From the NCBI GenBank assembly GCA_030141605.1, contig JAQGDQ010000308.1, positions 124,001 through 188,000 on the forward strand: a stretch of DNA of 64,000 nt, given 5' to 3'. This DNA comes from Tubiluchus corallicola. Its lineage: Eukaryota > Priapulida > Priapulimorpha > Priapulimorphida > Tubiluchidae. Both the position numbers and the translations under genes were made by a program. Each line of letters begins with the position of its first letter. Within the stretch, counting starts at the first letter, position 1. Below, in pieces: positions 59,202 through 64,000 of the stretch. The notes under the pieces were generated by a model. It saw only the letters and a list, made by a program, of their open reading frames with translations, had not been told where the DNA came from and made no database searches.

Positions 59202-59725
59202 CAGTGGCGGCTGGTGTATAGGTACTGTGGTACTGCAGCGCCCCCTGTTTTCACTCATTATTATCGATAATATTCAATATAATAATCTTTTTTCTTTAGT
59301 TCTTTCTTCATATAGTACTTGTGTGGAACTGGAACACGTGAGGGAAGTACAATTTGCTTCACAGCTCAAGCTACATGGTGTTTGGCTGCTGTGCGCATGC
59401 GGCCATGCGCACATGTCTGAGATAAGATGCTGTACTTTAGGTAGAAAGAGTACTGTCGCTCATGTGTTGTCAGTTGTCGTGTGCTTAAAAGCCGTGTATC
59501 GGCATATTCTTGAACTGCGACAATTTAGGCTATTTGTAGGAAAACAATATTTTTGTTTAGGAGTTTATCAAGGTTATGTTTAAATTAGTTTGTTTGTTTA
59601 AAATTACAATTGTAAACAACATTATAATTACATATGTTTCTTTCGTTTTACACAGAATTAAAACAGTGGCTAAAAATTTTTAATTTTGCAGCACCCCCAC
59701 TATTTTTAGCTACGAGCCGCCACTG
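59202..59725. mobile_element. CAGTGGCGGC hAT-type MITE, copy 2
   Basis: Ends CAGTGGCGGCT and AGCCGCCACTG; flanking octamers caactgaa (59194-59201) and cgactgaa (59726-59733) differ at one base. It aligns with 26498-27031 in reverse orientation: 'tataggtactgtgg-actgcagc', 'ataatattcaatataat', 'gagataa-atgctgta'. Length 524 bp. The 139-codon frame through it (59164-59583) is therefore not a host gene. Confidence 0.85.
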
Positions 59726-59733
59726 CGACTGAA

Positions 59734-60489
59734 CATGTGCACGCAATTTAATATGAAACATTTAATAATTTTTAGTTTATCGAAGTCACATAAAAATACT
59801 TTCGTAGAATTTGAATATACTGCAAAATACTTCATAATTTGATGCTTGACAGTACTTTACATCTTCTATGAAGTCGCACATAGTACATTATTTATACACT
59901 TTTCTTGTTAATGTGTGCTTGTCTATTATTCATACACTTTTATTGTTAATACGTGCTTGTCCATCTATCTAGTAGTCACATACATATGATTAGCCATGTA
60001 TACTTATAGAGCATCTTGGTTGTAGAGGACTTTTTTCTGTGTCCCTAGCAGGTTCGTGATAATGATGTCATACTATACTCATATCAAGCCATAGGAGCAA
60101 ACATAAGAGTGTTGCAAAAGAAATTTAAAGTGAACCGTAGGGAGACTAGATTTTCAAGTTAATTTTTTTCCTTATTTTGTTGCATTTCTTTTGACATCTG
60201 TCATCCTTGTACTATTACATCTACCTGGTTACAGTCATTGTTGCTCTTTCCAAACTCACTGTTGCAAAAATATTACAGCTAATTTGAATGCAGTTTATTA
60301 AAAGTCTTTGTTATACGTTTGTTAAAGCTTCATTAGGTCATTAGATAAAATTCCTCTTAACATTTTGTAATTATGTGGAAGTTTGTAGTTACGTCTACAT
60401 GGTGCTAGCGGTTTTTGCCAGATTTTCATTTTTCACTTAAAGTTTTTTATCTATTGTAATAGTCATAATAATGGGTTTCTATTTTCAGA
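59734..60489 (+). promoter_or_regulatory. 5' flank and probable 5'-UTR intron of DDX23
   Basis: A pyrimidine tract and AG (TCTATTTTCAG, ending 60488) stand one base before the start codon, so the 5' UTR is probably spliced just upstream of the ATG. The upstream exon and promoter were not located. Confidence 0.5.
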
Positions 60490-62844
60490 ATGAGTAGTAG
60501 ATTGGAAGAAAAGGTGGACAGAAGCAGAAAAGATGTCTCACCTAGACGAGAACAACGCTCAAGAAGCAGAGAGCGGGATAAATACAGACGTAAACGCTCT
60601 CGCAGCAGAAGCAAAGATAAATATCATCGACGAAGATCATCCAGAAGCCGTAGCAGAGAACGCAGACATCGGCGTGACAAGGACAGAAAACGTAGATCTC
60701 GGTCAAGGTCTCCAAGACATTCGTCAAATTATAAGGGCAAAAATGACAAATATAAGGAGAATGGAATAAAAGAAGAAGAGGAAGAGGATGAAAAGGCTAA
60801 GGTGCAGCCACTGTCCTTGGAGGAGTTGCTTGCTAAGCGTAAAGCTGAGCAAGAGGCGTTGAGTAAGCCAAAGTTTCTGACAAAAGAAGAAAGAACTGCA
60901 TTAGCTATAAAGAAACGCCAGGAGCAGGTAGAGGCACAAAGAAAAGCTGTTGAGGATGCCAAAAAGACGCTGATTGCATTTTCTGAACAAGCAAAAATTA
61001 GTGATCGAGAGCGAGAGCGGAGAGAAAGACGAGAAAGAGAAAGACGAGAGAGGGAAAAAGAACGAGAAGACAAAGAGTCAAGTGAGGTAGGTCAAGTATC
61101 AGTAGAATCGTCAAAAGAGTTAGATGCTATCAAAGAGCGTTACCTTGGCATTGTGAAAAAGAAACGAAGAGTAAGGCGCTTGAATGATCGTAAATTTGTC
61201 TTTGATTGGGATGCAGGAGAAGATACATTAGCTAGTGATTTTAATCCTCTTTACCGTGAACGACACGATATACAATTGTATGGACGTGGGCATGTTGCTG
61301 GGATAGATTTAAAAGCTCAAAAGAAGCTACAGTCAAAATTCTATGGCGATTTGTTAGAGAAAAGGCGAACTCAGCAGGAAAAAGATCAGGAACAAGTGCG
61401 TTTGAAGAAAATTAAACAGAGGGAAGCAAAAGAAAAGTGGGATGATCGGCACTGGACTGAAAAGTCTCTTGACGAAATGACAGAGAGAGATTGGCGTATA
61501 TTTAAGGAAGATTATAATATCTCCATCAAAGGTGGAAATATTCCACCTCCAATGCGCAGCTGGAAAGAAGGGAAAATCAGTTCAGAGATACTGGAAATTA
61601 TCGACAAGGTTGGTTACAAAGAGCCGTCGCCCATTCAGCGACAAGCCATACCTATAGGACTGCAAAATCGGGACATTATTGGTGTTGCAGAAACGGGATC
61701 TGGTAAGACAGCTGCCTTTCTCATTCCATTGCTTGTCTGGATAACGTCGCTACCTAAAATTGAACGTATGGAAGATGCCGATCAAGGCCCGTATGCTGTG
61801 ATTCTAGCACCCACGCGTGAGTTAGCAATACAAATAGAGGATGAAACGGTGAAATTTGGTAAGCCTCTTGGTATCAGAACAGTGGCAGTTATTGGGGGAT
61901 TATCGAGAGAGGAGCAGGGATTTAAACTGCGACAAGGATGTGAAATCGTCATAGCAACACCTGGACGGTTACTCGATTGTTTAGATAATCACTACGTGGT
62001 GCTGAACCAGTGCACGTATGTTGTTATGGACGAAGCTGATCGCATGATCGATATGGGCTTCGAAGGAGATGTGAATAGAATTCTGGACTTTATGCCCGTC
62101 AGTAACATGAAGCCAGACAGTGAAGAGGCGGAGGATTCCACTACCTTGTTAAGCAATTTTGCATCTAAAAAGAAATTCAGACAGACTGTCATGTTTACAG
62201 CTACTATGCCACCTGCAGTGGAACGGTTAGCACGATCGTACCTGCGCCGCCCTGCTATTGTTTATATTGGCTCTGTAGGCAAACCAGTTGAACTTGTGGA
62301 GCAGATAGTGTACATGATGGGTGAGAATGAGAAGAGAAAGAAACTACTAGCAATTTTAGAACAAGGAATTAAACCCCCGGTACTAATATTTGTAAATCAG
62401 AAGAGAGGCGCCGACATCCTTGCTAAATCCTTAGAGAAAATGGGCTATAATGCAACGACGCTGCACGGTGGTAAAGGGCAGGAGCAGCGAGAGTTTGCTC
62501 TTGCTAGTCTTAAAGGTGGTACAAAGGACATCATGGTAGCAACTAATGTTGCAGGACGTGGTATCGACATTCAAAATGTCTCACTCGTAATAAACTATGA
62601 CTTACCAAAAACAATTGAAGACTACACACATCGTATTGGCCGAACTGGACGTGCTGGTAAAACTGGTGTTGCTATTAGTTTCGCAACGAAAGACGACAAC
62701 ATGTTATACTATGATCTTAAGCACGTGTTGCTTTCGAGTTCCAAGTCTCACTGTCCTGCAGAGCTCGCTAATCATCCAGATGCCCAACATAAACCTGGAA
62801 CTGTTGTGACTAAGAAACGACAAGAGGAAAAAATATTTGCCTAG
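60490..62844 (+). CDS. DDX23: DDX23/PRP28 DEAD-box RNA helicase, single coding exon
   Basis: One uninterrupted frame of 784 residues. Residues 1-80 are Arg/Ser-rich, followed by a charged coiled region to about 330. The helicase core holds the Q motif ([11 protein letters not shown], about 378-388), motif I AETGSGKT (400-407), PTRELA (441-446), TPGR (490-493), DEAD (514-517), TAT (570-572, as is usual in Prp28) and HRIGRTGR (714-721). The end, [14 protein letters not shown] then [10 protein letters not shown], is specific to the DDX23 family. Prp28 displaces U1 snRNP from the 5' splice site when the U4/U6.U5 tri-snRNP is engaged; the RS region marks the animal-type U5-associated protein. Human DDX23 is about 820 residues, so this is full length. 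The start fits the beginning of the RS domain and follows a splice acceptor. It has no introns in its coding part, unlike CSTF1 and C3orf33 here. Confidence 0.97.
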   Translation: MSSRLEEKVDRSRKDVSPRREQRSRSRERDKYRRKRSRSRSKDKYHRRRSSRSRSRERRHRRDKDRKRRSRSRSPRHSSNYKGKNDKYKENGIKEEEEEDEKAKVQPLSLEELLAKRKAEQEALSKPKFLTKEERTALAIKKRQEQVEAQRKAVEDAKKTLIAFSEQAKISDRERERRERRERERREREKEREDKESSEVGQVSVESSKELDAIKERYLGIVKKKRRVRRLNDRKFVFDWDAGEDTLASDFNPLYRERHDIQLYGRGHVAGIDLKAQKKLQSKFYGDLLEKRRTQQEKDQEQVRLKKIKQREAKEKWDDRHWTEKSLDEMTERDWRIFKEDYNISIKGGNIPPPMRSWKEGKISSEILEIIDKVGYKEPSPIQRQAIPIGLQNRDIIGVAETGSGKTAAFLIPLLVWITSLPKIERMEDADQGPYAVILAPTRELAIQIEDETVKFGKPLGIRTVAVIGGLSREEQGFKLRQGCEIVIATPGRLLDCLDNHYVVLNQCTYVVMDEADRMIDMGFEGDVNRILDFMPVSNMKPDSEEAEDSTTLLSNFASKKKFRQTVMFTATMPPAVERLARSYLRRPAIVYIGSVGKPVELVEQIVYMMGENEKRKKLLAILEQGIKPPVLIFVNQKRGADILAKSLEKMGYNATTLHGGKGQEQREFALASLKGGTKDIMVATNVAGRGIDIQNVSLVINYDLPKTIEDYTHRIGRTGRAGKTGVAISFATKDDNMLYYDLKHVLLSSSKSHCPAELANHPDAQHKPGTVVTKKRQEEKIFA

Positions 62845-64000
62845 TGATAGTACACTAGTTTGATTACTTTAAGTGACTGGGTGAGAACCATATCGTCACT
62901 GCTGTGCTGTGAATAAGCATAAGAACTGTGACGCACTTAGACAGTTCTTGCATTTATTCACTGTTAGCAATTCTATAGCGAATGAGCTTAATCATACCAA
63001 AACTTGGAGTGTGCTTTACTGTAGAGCTAATTGTTTTGTCTAACTACTCATCTAGTACTTTCATGCATATTTCTGTCTATTCTAAGCGCTAGTAGCAAAA
63101 ACCACAATATTTTGATGCGAGGCATGAGTGGCTCAGGTATGAGTGTCATATCGACATGATTTCAGCTTGTTAACAAAATTTGCTGACGGACTGAGGCCAA
63201 CTTGGCTTGTAATGTATAACATGAAAACTTTTGCAAAGCTACATAAACAGTAACATTTTTGAGTCAAGGTCAAAGCCATTGACCAAGTTTCTATCATATC
63301 CAGCAAGTTAAATTTCATAGCATGCTTCACTTTGGCAGCAGGCAGTGTTACTATGGAAGCTGTTGTCATTTAGCAAACATCAACCATTATTAACATGGTA
63401 AAAAACTTTAGCGTGATCAACGACTGGATGCATGCAATGTTCAAGTTTCACAAGTGGCTGTGATGTGAAAAATCTAGTGTACACTGTACAGAGGCATCTA
63501 CATTTCACCACTTCTTGCATAGTTCTATATAATACTGTACCTAATCACTTGCAATATGTGAAAATAATGAAACTAATATGAATGACATAAGTTGCAAATG
63601 GTGAAAATAGATAATAAACTTGCAATATGCTACTATTCACAACCAACTTTTTATTCTGATTTACTTTATACAATGTGAAACAGTTTTAATTCAGTATTAT
63701 ACACACTGGTATCAAACCCACTTGATAATTACAAATATCTTAAAACAAAACGATGGTAGTTCAAAACACTACTTTCCTAAACATAATCAGTATGACTGCA
63801 TAGATAAACTAAAATTTTTGTAGCTTCTTTTATTTCTGTAAAAAAACCATGATTTGGTACAAACAATGTACGTTCTAGGCTACTAGCAAAAAAGTTTTAT
63901 TTTGATTCAGTGTTGATTTCTATTATGCTTAACGAGTGCAAAAACTACCATTTTCACCAATACATATTTGCAGTTTGAATGCGCCACAATAACATTAAAA
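62845..64000 (+). other. 3' flank of DDX23
   Basis: No further gene is recognised. An AATAAA at 63613-63618 is a candidate poly(A) signal, about 770 bases past the stop. Minus-strand frame 63369-63133 and plus-strand frame 63620-63823 look random. Confidence 0.4.

Noticed and set aside
59164-59583. 139-codon plus-strand frame
   Set aside because: It runs through the CAGTGGCGGC MITE.

Overview
The window looks like nuclear DNA of an invertebrate animal. It is AT-rich, its genes are split by many GT-AG introns, the spliceosomal and mRNA 3'-processing proteins are animal-like, and the intergenic space and introns are packed with old DNA transposons (mainly hAT-type MITEs), non-LTR retrotransposon fragments and tRNA/5S-like sequences. 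A short TTAGGG-type tract fits animal telomere chemistry. The phylum cannot be fixed from this sequence; a sponge, cnidarian or other invertebrate would all fit. No bacterial operon, phage or CRISPR structure is present.

Layout. 1-5386: no gene recognised; it holds a tRNA-like SINE head and a ~72-bp minisatellite. 5387-18213 (minus): a small, unnamed gene for a ubiquitin-like/KHA-like protein with a very long first intron, which contains a phase-matched optional exon, a degenerate array of a GGCCATTTTGAA-type motif, a GC-rich island and a 5S rRNA sequence. 20874-28798 (plus): a C3orf33 homologue in six exons; its third intron carries nested transposons. 29637-44049 (minus): CSTF1 (CstF-50), complete in eleven exons and 431 codons, convergent with C3orf33. 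44050-47578: intergenic, with a long inverted-repeat element, palindromes and a degenerate tandem repeat. 47579-51334 (minus): a dithiol glutaredoxin in three exons with a CGFC active site. 51335-60489: transposon-rich desert with a broken hAT transposase, two non-LTR retrotransposon fragments on opposite strands, microsatellites and MITEs. 60490-62844 (plus): DDX23/PRP28 as one uninterrupted 784-codon reading frame. 62845-64000: its 3' flank.

The host genes are unrelated housekeeping functions: DDX23 acts in spliceosome activation, CSTF1 in cleavage and polyadenylation, glutaredoxin in thiol and possibly Fe-S chemistry, and C3orf33 is a membrane protein with an SNase-like fold. They do not form a pathway. 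The best leads are the intronless DDX23 beside intron-rich genes, coding-like spliceable exons inside CSTF1 intron 1, the symmetric optional exon of the ubiquitin-like gene, the CGFC glutaredoxin, predicted overlapping 3' UTRs of C3orf33 and CSTF1, and a transposon insertion whose empty site survives in a second copy of its host repeat. I found no convincing multi-gene novel system.
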